From Echinimonas agarilytica (GTDB taxonomy: Bacteria; Pseudomonadota; Gammaproteobacteria; Enterobacterales; Neiellaceae): a stretch of DNA of 64,000 nt. The position numbers and the translations under genes are program-made. The notes beneath the pieces are model-generated. The model saw nothing but the letters and a program-made list of their open reading frames with translations. It had not been told where the DNA came from and did not search any database. Below, piece by piece: positions 1 to 8,753 of this stretch; the stretch's first letter is position 1; every line of letters starts with the position of its first letter. Location of the stretch: assembly GCF_023703465.1 (NCBI RefSeq), contig NZ_JAMQGP010000008.1, positions 113,527 through 177,526 on the forward strand, given 5' to 3'.

Positions 1-90
1 TTTAAAAAGCGTCCCCAGGTCAAACAAGAAAAACGCCGCATTCTGTCTAAACACGTGCGTCCTGGCGCATCAAAGAACCGTTCGGTATGA
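1..90 (+). CDS. C-terminal end of an unidentified protein (partial)
   Basis: An open frame enters from the left edge and ends at a TGA at 88-90. The 29 visible residues are strongly basic (many Lys and Arg), ending in a KNRSV-like tail. The next gene starts inside its stop codon (ATGA overlap), so the two are probably translationally coupled and belong to the light-repair locus downstream. Too little is visible to name a family. Confidence 0.6.
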   Translation, partial: FKKRPQVKQEKRRILSKHVRPGASKNRSV

Positions 91-251
91 ATAAATCAAA
101 CTTACCCAGCAAAGTTTGCTGCGTTTGCCAGCGGCCTTTTAACTGGCGTAAAAAATGGAAGCGCGTTTGGAGCGAAGTGAAATATTGCTCACAAAGGTGT
201 CGGCGAAACCGTAGCAGCATTCACAGCGCTGTCCCGCCACAAAATAAATAA
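87..251 (+). CDS. DUF2256 family small zinc-ribbon-like protein
   Basis: 54-residue protein that starts within the stop codon of the preceding frame. It has a CCVCQRPFNWRKKW block near the N-terminus and a YCSQRCRRNR block, so two Cys pairs that could bind a metal. This matches the DUF2256 family, which is commonly found beside cryptochrome/photolyase genes; the photolyase-related gene here begins 18 bases downstream. The family has no established biochemical function. Its role as a partner of the light-repair protein is inferred from neighbourhood only. Confidence 0.8.
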   Translation: MNKSNLPSKVCCVCQRPFNWRKKWKRVWSEVKYCSQRCRRNRSSIHSAVPPQNK

Positions 252-269
252 CTTTCGCAAGGAACATTC

Positions 270-1823
270 ATGAAAGCATATCGACGATTACGACTCATAC
301 TTGGCGATCAACTCAACGCTCACCATTCGTGGTACCAACAAGCGCAAGCCGACACCCTGTATGTAATTGCTGAATTGCGACAAGAAACAGATTATGCGCC
401 GCATCATGTGCAGAAAGTCTCGGCGTTTTTTAGTGCCATGGCACAGTTTGCAATTGCATTGAAGCAAGCGGGGCATCAGGTGCTGCACCTAACCTTGGAC
501 GACACAGGGAAATTTACCGATTTATCAGCGCTACTGACGTCACTCAGTGAACAGTATCAAATTCAACATATTGAGTATCAACAACCTGATGAACTGCGAT
601 TAGCCACTCAATTGGCTTGTTTGTCAGTGCCTTGCGGAGCGTTAGTGTCATGCGTTGACACTGAGCACTTTCTGCTGCCGTTTGACGAAATAGAGCGTTA
701 CTTTGCGCCGCAAAAACATCACCGATTGGAAGCTTTTTATCGAAAAATGCGCAAGCGTTTCAATGTGCTAATGCAAGGCGAACAGCCGGTTGGAGAGCAG
801 TGGAACTTTGACCAAGATAATCGCCAAGCGCTTAAAGTAAAAGACTTACCCAATATTCCTGAGCCTCTGTGCTTTGCCACTGACGTCAGTGAGATTTTAA
901 ATCGACTGGCACGTCATGGTGTGAAAACCATTGGCAATGCGCATACCCAGTTGTTATGGCCCACCAACCGCAAGCAATCATTGGCATTGCTTGACCATTT
1001 TTGCCGGTATTGTTTACCGAACTTTGGCCGTTTTCAGGATGCTATGACGGCAAACAGCCCACATCAATGGAGCCTGTACCATTCGCGACTTAGTTTTGCT
1101 TTAAACAGTAAAATGTTGCACCCAATGCAAGTGATTGAGAGCGCAATTAGCGCTTATGAACAGTCCGATGGACTGATTAACCTGGCACAAATTGAAGGTT
1201 TTGTGCGACAAATATTAGGTTGGCGCGAGTATGTGCGAGGCATGTATTGGGCCAATGGTGAACAATACGCCACGTTAAACACGCTGAACGCTTCGGCCGA
1301 TTTACCGCATTGGTTTTGGACTGCCAACACCAAAATGAATTGCATGCATCAAACCATTCGCCAATCGTTGGATTACAGCTATGCACATCATATTCAGCGG
1401 CTCATGATCACGGGCAATTTTGCCTTGCTCACAGGCTTAAACCCCGATCAGGTCGATGCCTGGTACTTAGGTATTTATATTGACGCAATTGAGTGGGTTG
1501 AACAGCCCAATACCCGTGGCATGGCGCTATTTGCCGATGGCGGCCTCATTGCCACTAAACCTTATGCAGCCAGTGGCAACTACATTCATAAAATGAGTGA
1601 CTATTGCAAGACTTGTCACTACAAGGTGAAGTTAAAAACGGAACACGATGCTTGCCCTTTTAATGCGCTGTATTGGCATTTTTTCGACAAGCATGCGTCA
1701 CGATTTGAACGAAATCCGAGGATGGCATTTACGTACCGAAGCTGGCATAAACAAAGTGACAAACAGCGCCAAGCCTTGCTGCAAAAAGCAACCGAGCTGC
1801 TGTCTGACTTAGACTCTTTATAA
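270..1823 (+). CDS. Iron-sulfur cryptochrome/(6-4) photolyase-related protein
   Basis: 517-aa protein of the COG3046 photolyase-related family, whose characterised member is PhrB of Agrobacterium, a (6-4) photolyase with FAD, a lumazine antenna and a 4Fe-4S cluster. The N-terminus (RLILGDQLN) is the typical start of this family. Cysteines at residues 358, 446, 449 and 462 have exactly the 88/3/13 spacing of the PhrB cluster ligands, as I remember them (350, 438, 441, 454). The C-terminal half carries the FAD-binding helical domain (RQILGWREYVRGMYW). A GGAA ribosome-binding site lies just before the ATG. Probable role: light-dependent repair of (6-4) photoproducts, or blue-light sensing. It forms a cluster with the DUF2256 gene. 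Confidence 0.9.
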   Translation: MKAYRRLRLILGDQLNAHHSWYQQAQADTLYVIAELRQETDYAPHHVQKVSAFFSAMAQFAIALKQAGHQVLHLTLDDTGKFTDLSALLTSLSEQYQIQHIEYQQPDELRLATQLACLSVPCGALVSCVDTEHFLLPFDEIERYFAPQKHHRLEAFYRKMRKRFNVLMQGEQPVGEQWNFDQDNRQALKVKDLPNIPEPLCFATDVSEILNRLARHGVKTIGNAHTQLLWPTNRKQSLALLDHFCRYCLPNFGRFQDAMTANSPHQWSLYHSRLSFALNSKMLHPMQVIESAISAYEQSDGLINLAQIEGFVRQILGWREYVRGMYWANGEQYATLNTLNASADLPHWFWTANTKMNCMHQTIRQSLDYSYAHHIQRLMITGNFALLTGLNPDQVDAWYLGIYIDAIEWVEQPNTRGMALFADGGLIATKPYAASGNYIHKMSDYCKTCHYKVKLKTEHDACPFNALYWHFFDKHASRFERNPRMAFTYRSWHKQSDKQRQALLQKATELLSDLDSL

Positions 1824-1861
1824 CAGCCCCAATGCGATTCACTCAAAGTCTGTTGCTGACA

Positions 1862-3079
1862 CTACGAAGCAACGGCGCCATCAATAAATTCTACGAATTG
1901 CTGAGCGAGATCATTTCGGTCAAACGAATCTTTCGCCAAGTCTTTGCAGTTTTGCGACTGTACGTGCAGTGAGCTGCGTTTTGATAGGTCGATCAGAGCG
2001 TCAGCAAATGCATTGGCGTCCTCTGGCGTCACTGGCAAACCACAATCACGCTCTTTTATCAGTTCGCTCACCCAGCCCGGATAATTGCACACCACCGGCA
2101 AGCCAAGTGCGAGATAATCAAAGAACTTATTGGGCGATGTACCAAAGTAAAATTCTTTAATGTTTTGCAGTGTCATTAGCCCTACATCAGCATGGCGTAA
2201 CTGCGCGAAGAGTGCTTTCTTAGGCAAAGGGTCTACGAAATGTACGTTCTTCAAAGCACGCTTCTGAGCCTGCTCTTGCAGCGCTTGTTTTTCACGTCCT
2301 GCACCTATGAGATATATCGCCACACGGTTGTCGCCTCGCTGTTGCAACACATCTGCAGTGTCTAACACGGCATCCAAACCATTGGCTCGGCCATGTGCGC
2401 CTGCAAACACGGCATTGAAGGTGTTCGCATCGAAGCAACTTTGATCTGCCGGCACTGGCTCCACGTCTGACAACTCGCGATCGCAACCATTAGGGATCAT
2501 CGCAACAGGCGTATTCTTGGTGAGTTTGCGTGTGATGCCCTCTACCATTCCAGGCGAAAGTCCCACTAAACGATCAGCATTGCGGTACGCCAATGTTTCA
2601 AGAACATCCATACCTTTGAGGATAACGGGATTAGTGATGACGCCCATCGCTTTGGGAAGTTCAGGCCACAAATCACGCACCTCGAATACAAAAGGCTTAC
2701 GACGAAACCATTTTGCAAACAAGCCGGGCAATGCCGCTGTGAGCGGTGTGCTGGTACAAAACACCGCATCATACTCTTCACGAAAAACAACCTTAATGCT
2801 GCGAAGTGCAAATTTGGCAAAAGTGGCAGAGCGCTGAAAAAAGTTGTGATTGTTGGCGTAAGTTAATTCGAATTCAATGACATCAATACCATCAACATCG
2901 CCTCGGCGCATGCCGTTAATGAATGGCGCGGTGAGTCCAGTATTGGCGACGTTGTATGAACCACAAACCATGGTGACTTCATGCCCAGCGGCAATTAATG
3001 CTCTGGCAAACTCATACGAACGAATGCCTGTGGCACCCGCAGGTGTTGAAAAATGTTGATGAAAGTACAACCACTTCAT
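1862..3079 (-). CDS. Glycosyltransferase family 4 (WbuB-like)
   Basis: 405-aa GT-B fold glycosyltransferase. The N-terminal domain has the YFHQHFSTPAG start typical of WbuB-like GT4 enzymes and an EVRDLWPELP block. The C-terminal domain holds a nucleotide-sugar-binding region with GTSPNKFFDYLALGLPVVC, equivalent to the EX7E-type motif zone. The start at 3079 (MKWLYF) is preferred over the ATG six bases upstream, because an AGGGA Shine-Dalgarno is spaced correctly only for it. It stands alone without other polysaccharide genes, so donor and acceptor are unknown. Likely acts at the inner membrane on a surface glycan. Confidence 0.85.
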   Translation of the reverse strand: MKWLYFHQHFSTPAGATGIRSYEFARALIAAGHEVTMVCGSYNVANTGLTAPFINGMRRGDVDGIDVIEFELTYANNHNFFQRSATFAKFALRSIKVVFREEYDAVFCTSTPLTAALPGLFAKWFRRKPFVFEVRDLWPELPKAMGVITNPVILKGMDVLETLAYRNADRLVGLSPGMVEGITRKLTKNTPVAMIPNGCDRELSDVEPVPADQSCFDANTFNAVFAGAHGRANGLDAVLDTADVLQQRGDNRVAIYLIGAGREKQALQEQAQKRALKNVHFVDPLPKKALFAQLRHADVGLMTLQNIKEFYFGTSPNKFFDYLALGLPVVCNYPGWVSELIKERDCGLPVTPEDANAFADALIDLSKRSSLHVQSQNCKDLAKDSFDRNDLAQQFVEFIDGAVAS

Positions 3080-3261
3080 AGCCATTCCCTGTCAATTGTC
3101 ATCAAATTACGTGCTTTGCCCGAACATCTTAACAATTATTAGAGACAACACGAATGTAAAATAAACAAGCAGATAGACAGGTCACATATCTTGAGACAGA
3201 TTCGTTAGAAGTATCTCACGAGTGCTCTAACAACCGAGGCTTGAACTCAACGATATGAGAC

Positions 3262-3699
3262 TTAACTTGAAACAGGCACCTTAGGGCTAAGTAAGCGTTT
3301 ATGGCGGGGGAGAGTCCAACAATGTTCGTGAGATTCAAACCCTAGCTTGGCGTAATATTCATTTGCTGTTGGCGCTGCGAGTAATAGCAATTTGCAGTTT
3401 TCTCCAAGTTGTTGCTGAACTAAAACTTGAAGAGTGGTGCCGATGCCAACACCTTGAAACTCTGCATCTACGGCAAGATCCGACAGATAACATGCATAGT
3501 GAAAGTCAGTCATAGCACGCGCTATTCCCACTAACTGCGCGCCATTCCATGCGGTCGCGGTTAAATTGCTATTGTCGATCATCCCTTGAATGCATTGACG
3601 ATCACGCACAGGGCGACGCTCTGCAAGACCTGATTTCTTGAGCAGATCGATAAACTGATCCACTGTAATTGAGGCATTGACGCGGTATTTAATAGACAT
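3262..3699 (-). CDS. GNAT family N-acetyltransferase
   Basis: 145-aa single-domain GNAT protein. The acetyl-CoA-binding segment EFQGVGIGTTLQ (Q/RxxGxG/A motif) follows a beta strand SDLAVDAE, and NEYYAKLGFESH is the usual C-terminal motif. An AAGGAAG ribosome-binding site precedes the ATG by a few bases. The substrate cannot be deduced. It is separated from the glycosyltransferase by about 180 bases and from the cio operon by about 500, so it is probably monocistronic. Confidence 0.88.
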   Translation of the reverse strand: MSIKYRVNASITVDQFIDLLKKSGLAERRPVRDRQCIQGMIDNSNLTATAWNGAQLVGIARAMTDFHYACYLSDLAVDAEFQGVGIGTTLQVLVQQQLGENCKLLLLAAPTANEYYAKLGFESHEHCWTLPRHKRLLSPKVPVSS

Positions 3700-4132
3700 G
3701 ACTTCCTTGACCCTAGATGCAACTAAGCACTTCCGTATGGCTTAGTTGGTATACAAAAATAGCTGAACGTGACCGTTCTTGTTTTTATTGCTGAGCGGTA
3801 AAAATAGCACATGATGTAAGGGGTACAAGAAATGCCCCCCTAGAAGATATAAATAAGCCTAAAAATCCTTTTCATTGTCGCGAATAGTCCATGTTTAAAG
3901 CCCGACAATGCAGAAGCTTGGTGAAGCACCTCGCATGCAACACATGAGACTGAACGTTTGTATGTGAAGGCGCGTTGATGTTTGCCAGTCAGTATAAGGC
4001 ACTTTAAAAGCTGGTCGAAACCCAACCGATACGCATACCCCCTCGAGCATAGCGCTCAACATAATCGACTTTTTTAAGAAGAATCAGCATTCGTTTTTCT
4101 CTGAGTGCGGTTGTATTTAATCAGCGCGTTAT
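3700..4132. other. Long intergenic stretch without a convincing gene
   Basis: About 430 bases between the GNAT gene and the FNR box of the cio operon. It contains an inverted repeat (AACTAAGC at 3721-3728 and GCTTAGTT at 3740-3747) close to the GNAT start. A 61-codon open frame on the minus strand (3840-4025) has no recognisable domain or ribosome-binding site, so I do not call it a gene. Nothing else is supported. Confidence 0.5.
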
Positions 4133-4146
4133 TTGATCTAAATCAA
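4133..4146 (+). promoter_or_regulatory. FNR-type box upstream of the cio operon
   Basis: TTGATCTAAATCAA is a perfect match to the FNR/EtrA/Anr consensus TTGAT-N4-ATCAA. A -10-like AATAAT at 4165-4170 follows, which puts the box centre near -37.5, close to the class II activator position. Oxygen-responsive control of a high-affinity bd oxidase by FNR-family regulators is well known; its use here is inferred from position. Confidence 0.75.
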
Positions 4147-4198
4147 TTTATCGGATAAAGTTTCAATAATTTCTGAAAGTTCAAAAAGATTACACATC

Positions 4199-4750
4199 AT
4201 GACTATGTCGCCAAAAATTGAATCATTCGTTATGCACTTCGGTGAGATGGGTAGCCGTTGGGGATTTAATCGTACCGTGGGGCAAATTTACGCATTACTG
4301 GTCATTCACGAAGAGCCTTTAACCGCAAATGATATCGCCACAGCCCTGAGCATTAGCCGCGGCAATGTCAGTATGGGACTTAAAGAATTGCAATCTTGGC
4401 GCTTAGTTCACGTGAGCCACCAGCCGGGGGATCGTAAGGACTACTACAGCACCGCGGGTCAAATTTGGGATATGGCAAAAACCGTGTTCGAAGAGCGACG
4501 CAAACGCGAAATCGACCCTACTTTAAGCTTGCTCCGCGACCAACTGCTCGACACTGCGGCCAACCAAGAAGAAAAGTACGCTCAAGAACGGATGCGAGAA
4601 ATTCATGACTTGCTCGAAGGCCTCACTCAGTGGTCCACGGAGCTTCATAGTATGTCACCGGAAACACTCCACAAATTGATGAAACTTGGCTCTGGTTTTA
4701 GCAAGGTGGTGGACATGAAGGACAGACTTTTAAATTCTAAAAACTCTTAA
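4199..4750 (+). CDS. GbsR/MarR-like transcriptional regulator (COG1510)
   Basis: 183-aa protein with a winged helix-turn-helix. Residues about 20-75 contain the recognition helix region ATALSISRGNVSMGLKELQSW and a wing with HQPGDRKDYY. A helical C-terminal part probably serves dimerisation. It matches the GbsR-like COG1510 regulators. It is the first gene after the FNR box and ends 23 bases before cioA, so it is probably co-transcribed with the oxidase and may modulate it. The ligand is unknown. Confidence 0.82.
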   Translation: MTMSPKIESFVMHFGEMGSRWGFNRTVGQIYALLVIHEEPLTANDIATALSISRGNVSMGLKELQSWRLVHVSHQPGDRKDYYSTAGQIWDMAKTVFEERRKREIDPTLSLLRDQLLDTAANQEEKYAQERMREIHDLLEGLTQWSTELHSMSPETLHKLMKLGSGFSKVVDMKDRLLNSKNS

Positions 4751-4773
4751 CCCGCTCCATGCTGGAGGTTGCT

Positions 4774-6141
4774 ATGCTTGACGCTTTTATGTTGTCGCGA
4801 ATTCAGTTTGCCGCCAATATTAGCTTTCATATTCTATTTCCAACCATCACCATCGCGATGTGTTGGTTTCTGTGCTATTTCAAAATACGATTCGACCTCT
4901 CAGGCCATCCGGTATGGATGCGCGCCTATCGATTCTGGGTCAAGGTTTTTGCTCTCACATTCGCACTCGGTGTGGTGTCTGGCATCACCATGTCATTTCA
5001 ATTTGGCACCAACTGGCCCGGATTTATGGAAACGGTGGGAAATATTGCCGGTCCCTTACTCGGGTATGAAGTACTCACCGCATTTTTCCTTGAAGCCACC
5101 TTTTTGGGTGTCATGTTATTTGGCATGAATCGAGTGCCAAATTGGCTACACACGGTATCGACTGTGTTAGTTGCGGTGGGCACAAGCTTATCGGCTTTTT
5201 GGATTTTGGCCCTCAACTCATGGATGCAAACTCCCGTTGGCTTTGAGATGCGAGATGGCGTCGCATTCCCCACAGATTGGTTCGAGATTATTTTTAACCC
5301 TTCTCTGCCCTATCGTTTGAGCCACATGCTGATTGCTTCAGGCTTGACCGCTTCTTTTTTTATTGCCGGTTTAAGCGCTTATCGAATACTCAAAGGAGAT
5401 GCCAAAAAAGCACCCAAAGTCGCACTTAAAACGGCGCTTACAGTGGCCGCAATATTAGCGCCACTGCAAGCCTATGTGGGTGATTTGCACGGCTTAAACA
5501 CACTCAAACATCAGCCACAGAAAATTGCAGCGATAGAAGCGGTATGGCATACCGAAAAAGGCGCGCCATTGGTGTTGTTCGGTATTCCGAATGAAGAGAC
5601 TCGCCAAACGGACTACGCTATTGAGATACCTAAAGTTGCAAGCCTTATCCTTACCCATGAGTGGGATGGCGAACTCAAAGGGCTGAATGAATTTGAAGGC
5701 GCTCATCCGCCGGTAAAGCCACTATTTTTCGGATTTAGGATCATGGTCGCTATGGGCATGCTCATGCTCGCAACCGCTTGGCTTGGCTGCTGGTTTGTGT
5801 GGCGTAAGAACTCGATTCCGAGTTGGTTTTCTCGCATTTTAGTCGGTATGACATTCGCTGGGTGGGTGGCCACCCTAGCGGGCTGGTACGTCACCGAAAT
5901 TGGTCGACAGCCTTGGCTGGTACAAGGCGTACTTAAAACCGCAGATGCTGTGACAACAACGCCGCCTTCGAATATAGCTATATCTCTTGCGCTATACCTG
6001 TCACTTTATACGGTGCTGATTGTGGCGTATTTACGCACATTGCTAGTGATGTCTAACCGAGCTGTTGAGTTGGAAGATTACACTATGCCTACTGCGACCG
6101 CAGAGGCGACTCCCATTGACATTCAGGAGGTGAAATCATGA
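4774..6141 (+). CDS. cioA: Cytochrome bd-type (cyanide-insensitive) quinol oxidase subunit I
   Basis: 455-aa membrane subunit of the bd-type oxidase, which oxidises quinol and reduces oxygen without pumping protons. The start at 4774 (MLDAFMLSRIQF) is chosen because GGAGG at 4764-4768 is ideally spaced; an upstream ATG at 4759 lies before it. Visible motifs: FAANISFHILFP with the haem-ligand His, the LSHMLIASG His segment, a methionine-rich MVAMGMLMLA segment and the conserved GRQPW loop. The quinol loop is short, as in the CIO subgroup rather than E. coli CydA. The stop overlaps the cioB start (ATGA). Confidence 0.93.
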   Translation: MLDAFMLSRIQFAANISFHILFPTITIAMCWFLCYFKIRFDLSGHPVWMRAYRFWVKVFALTFALGVVSGITMSFQFGTNWPGFMETVGNIAGPLLGYEVLTAFFLEATFLGVMLFGMNRVPNWLHTVSTVLVAVGTSLSAFWILALNSWMQTPVGFEMRDGVAFPTDWFEIIFNPSLPYRLSHMLIASGLTASFFIAGLSAYRILKGDAKKAPKVALKTALTVAAILAPLQAYVGDLHGLNTLKHQPQKIAAIEAVWHTEKGAPLVLFGIPNEETRQTDYAIEIPKVASLILTHEWDGELKGLNEFEGAHPPVKPLFFGFRIMVAMGMLMLATAWLGCWFVWRKNSIPSWFSRILVGMTFAGWVATLAGWYVTEIGRQPWLVQGVLKTADAVTTTPPSNIAISLALYLSLYTVLIVAYLRTLLVMSNRAVELEDYTMPTATAEATPIDIQEVKS

Positions 6142-7136
6142 GCGAAGCAGAATGGTTACCCATTGTGTTTGTGGGCCTCATGGGGCTTGCCGTTTTACTC
6201 TATGCCATTTTAGACGGTTACGATTTGGGCGTTGGCCTACTATTACCTAACGACAATGAGGCACAACGCGACCGTATGATCGCGTCCATTGGGCCTTTTT
6301 GGGATGCCAATGAAACCTGGCTAGTGTTAGCTATTGGGCTATTGCTCATTGCTTTTCCCGCAGCTCACAGCGAGATCATGTTGGAATTGTATCTGCCAAT
6401 CGCAGTCATGCTCAGCGGTTTGATATTGCGCGGGGTGGCCTTTGATTTTCGCGCCAAAGTGGCATTGGATCACAAGCGCACATGGGACCACGTGTTCCGA
6501 ATCGGTTCGCTCGTCACCAGCCTGTCTCAGGGGTATATGCTGGGGTTGTATGTGGTGGGTTTTGAAGATTCGTCTTCGGCCTTCGGCTTTGCGGCTCTCA
6601 GCGCCATTGGAGTGACGGCTGCCTATGCCTACATTGGCGCAGCATGGTTGGTGATGAAAACCGAAGGCGAACTGCAAATCAGAGCGGCAAAGTGGGGCCG
6701 ACGCAGCGGTTGGTGTTGTTTGGCTGGTGTGCTAGCTGTATGTGCGGTCAATCCCGTTGTGAATCCAGCGGTATTTGATAAGTGGTTTACCTTCCCTTAC
6801 ATGCTGAACATGATGATGATCCCCGTGACATGTCTGGCCATGTTCGCCATTGTCGATCGAATTTTGGCTCGCGTACCACTGCCTGAAGATTTTGGCTGCT
6901 GGCTGCCATTTGTGGGAGCCGTGTTAATTTTTATTTTGTGCTTTCAGGGGCTGGCATTTAGCTTCTATCCGTACATTGTTCCGGGCAAAATGGACATATG
7001 GCAAGCTGCTAGTGCGCCAGAATCTCTAATGTTTATTTTATATGGGGCTGTTATCGTGGTGCCTGTCATCCTCATGTACACCGCATTTTCTTATCGGGTA
7101 TTTTGGGGAAAAGCCACGGGCTTAAAATATTATTAA
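6138..7136 (+). CDS. cioB: Cytochrome bd-type quinol oxidase subunit II
   Basis: 332-aa polytopic membrane protein of the CydB/CioB family and partner of the preceding subunit I. Diagnostic segments are ILDGYDLGVGLLLP near the N-terminus and GPFWDANETWLVLAIG, followed by about eight hydrophobic helices. It starts by a four-base overlap with cioA, which implies coupled translation in equal amounts. No cydX-like small subunit is evident after it. A hairpin at 7149-7174 follows. Confidence 0.94.
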   Translation: MSEAEWLPIVFVGLMGLAVLLYAILDGYDLGVGLLLPNDNEAQRDRMIASIGPFWDANETWLVLAIGLLLIAFPAAHSEIMLELYLPIAVMLSGLILRGVAFDFRAKVALDHKRTWDHVFRIGSLVTSLSQGYMLGLYVVGFEDSSSAFGFAALSAIGVTAAYAYIGAAWLVMKTEGELQIRAAKWGRRSGWCCLAGVLAVCAVNPVVNPAVFDKWFTFPYMLNMMMIPVTCLAMFAIVDRILARVPLPEDFGCWLPFVGAVLIFILCFQGLAFSFYPYIVPGKMDIWQAASAPESLMFILYGAVIVVPVILMYTAFSYRVFWGKATGLKYY

Positions 7137-7148
7137 ACTTTGAATTAA

Positions 7149-7174
7149 GTGCAGCCTCTACAACATGGCTGCAC
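7149..7174 (+). terminator. Hairpin after cioB, possible terminator
   Basis: Perfect eight-base arms GTGCAGCC and GGCTGCAC flank a ten-base loop 12 bases after the cioB stop. The downstream T tract is poor (GTCTTCGTTTC), so termination may be weak or partly Rho-dependent. Confidence 0.45.
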
Positions 7175-7229
7175 GTCTTCGTTTCATTAACAGAATGAGC
7201 TGGCTGTTGCCCTCACATCGATTGTTCAT

Positions 7230-7739
7230 ATGATTTATCAAGATGACTCTATCCGAATTGTACCTTTGGCGTTGCGCCACCAGCGTATGTACGTTGACCT
7301 ATATACAGATACCCAAACCATGGCTCATATTGGCAAAGTATCTAGTTCGTCAACCTCACAACGCGCATTTCAAACACTGATCTTGGCTTCCCAACAAATT
7401 CCCGTTACACGTCATCACTTTGCCGTTGAGCAATGTGCAACTAGCCACGCCGTTGGATTGGCGACTTTGTATCAATGCAAACATGACCCTAACGCAGCCG
7501 AATACGGCATTATGCTCAAGCGCGAAGCGCATGGTAACGGCACAGCACGAATCGTCACACAACAAGTCGCTTTACACGCATTTGACACAATTGGTTTTAA
7601 AATCATTGGCGTAGTCATTAATCCAGAAAATCGAGCCTCGGTGGCACTCGCTCGACGTGTCGGTTATCAGCCATTGAGCCACCCACTTCATATTTCACAG
7701 TCTGATTGTAATTGGGCTTTGACAAGAGCCCAGCTTTAA
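7230..7739 (+). CDS. GNAT family N-acetyltransferase next to the borosin locus
   Basis: 169-aa protein with the layout of RimJ/RimL-type acetyltransferases. It has an N-terminal strand IRIVPLALR, a central EYGIMLKREAHGNGTA acetyl-CoA-binding segment and NPENRASVALARRVGYQP, the common C-terminal motif. No clear Shine-Dalgarno precedes the ATG. It lies on the same strand 143 bases upstream of the borosin methyltransferase, but a separate promoter candidate sits in the gap. It may modify a protein or peptide N-terminus; a link to the RiPP is speculative. Confidence 0.82.
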   Translation: MIYQDDSIRIVPLALRHQRMYVDLYTDTQTMAHIGKVSSSSTSQRAFQTLILASQQIPVTRHHFAVEQCATSHAVGLATLYQCKHDPNAAEYGIMLKREAHGNGTARIVTQQVALHAFDTIGFKIIGVVINPENRASVALARRVGYQPLSHPLHISQSDCNWALTRAQL

Positions 7740-7814
7740 AAGTAAGCACTCTGTGCGTTCATCATAACTTTTAAAAAAACAACGCCTCCCGATGTAGCTT
7801 TTAGGTTTATTGGG

Positions 7815-7843
7815 TTGGCTCCCTGTTTCTGAAACGGTATGAT
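7815..7843 (+). promoter_or_regulatory. Sigma-70-like promoter of the borosin operon
   Basis: TTGGCT (7815-7820) and TATGAT (7838-7843) are separated by exactly 17 bases, giving a good vegetative promoter about 40 bases upstream of the methyltransferase start. No terminator follows until 10846, so one transcript could cover methyltransferase, precursor and the GGDEF gene. Confidence 0.55.
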
Positions 7844-7882
7844 TCAAACATAAAGTTACAAACTGTTAACTGTGAGTTGTCC

Positions 7883-8674
7883 ATGCCTCGGCAAGGTTCA
7901 TTAGTATGCATTAGCTTAGGAATGCGATTAGCAGGGCATATCAGCCCTGTGTCTAAAAGCCATCTCGAAAAAGCAGATGTTGTTTTCAGTGCTATATCTG
8001 ATGGCGTTACTGAACTTTGGTTACAAGAGCTTCACCCCAATGTCATTAGCCTTCAACAGTACTACCAAGAAGGCAAATCACGAAAAGTCACCTATCAACA
8101 AATGGTCGACGCCATGGTTTCAGCTGTGCGCGATGGTCACCGCGTTGTGGGTGCCTTTTATGGACATGCAGGAGTCTTCACTTACCCTTCACACAAAGCC
8201 ATTCAAATTTGTCGAAATGAAGGTTTTGAAGCCCATATGGAGCCTGGAATCTCTGCTGAAGACTGCTTGTATGCTGATGCAGGTATCGATCCCGGAAAAT
8301 ATGGTTGCCAAAGTTATGAAGCCAGTCAATTCATGTTTTATCAGCGGATCATTGATCCCTCAGCCTATTTAATTTTGTGGCAAGTGGGCGTCACCGGAGA
8401 CAAGTCATTAGCGCGATTTAGCACGCACCAAGACTATTTAGCTGTTTTAGTTGAACTGCTCAGAGCGCATTACCCGAGCGAACATCAAGTCATGTTATAT
8501 GAGGCCGCAACCTTACCCATATATGAAACTCGGATGGAATGGGTGACGCTAGATGCTTTACCTAAGGCACAAATGCATCTTCATACAACATTGATGGTGC
8601 CGCCATCAGTAAAGCTTAAATCCAATACTGAAATACTTGAGCGATTAGGTAAGATAGCGGAAGCATTCGATTAG
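7883..8674 (+). CDS. Split borosin alpha-N-methyltransferase (SonM-like)
   Basis: 263-aa SAM-dependent enzyme of the tetrapyrrole-methylase fold. It matches the borosin N-methyltransferases that methylate backbone amides of a peptide, and its layout follows SonM of Shewanella. The N-terminus is GSLVCISLGMRLAGHIS; the SAM-binding loop is FYGHAGVF; the signature EPGISAEDCLYADAGIDPG and the block YEASQFMFYQRI follow. The QQYYQEGKSRKVTY segment (residues 58-71) holds the Tyr, Arg and Tyr positions used for catalysis in this family (alignment from memory). It lacks a fused substrate C-terminus, so it must act in trans; the precursor gene begins 79 bases downstream. A TTG at 7877 is an alternative start. 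Confidence 0.9.
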   Translation: MPRQGSLVCISLGMRLAGHISPVSKSHLEKADVVFSAISDGVTELWLQELHPNVISLQQYYQEGKSRKVTYQQMVDAMVSAVRDGHRVVGAFYGHAGVFTYPSHKAIQICRNEGFEAHMEPGISAEDCLYADAGIDPGKYGCQSYEASQFMFYQRIIDPSAYLILWQVGVTGDKSLARFSTHQDYLAVLVELLRAHYPSEHQVMLYEAATLPIYETRMEWVTLDALPKAQMHLHTTLMVPPSVKLKSNTEILERLGKIAEAFD

Positions 8675-8753
8675 AAATTGATCCGTCACCCTAAATTTTT
8701 AACCCGAGTGCTATGAATACCAGTAGCATCTAGCAACGACCTAAGGAAAAGAT

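Noticed and set aside
3840-4025. 61-codon minus-strand frame in the gap before the cio operon
   Set aside because: No ribosome-binding site, family match or composition typical of the neighbours; treated as chance.
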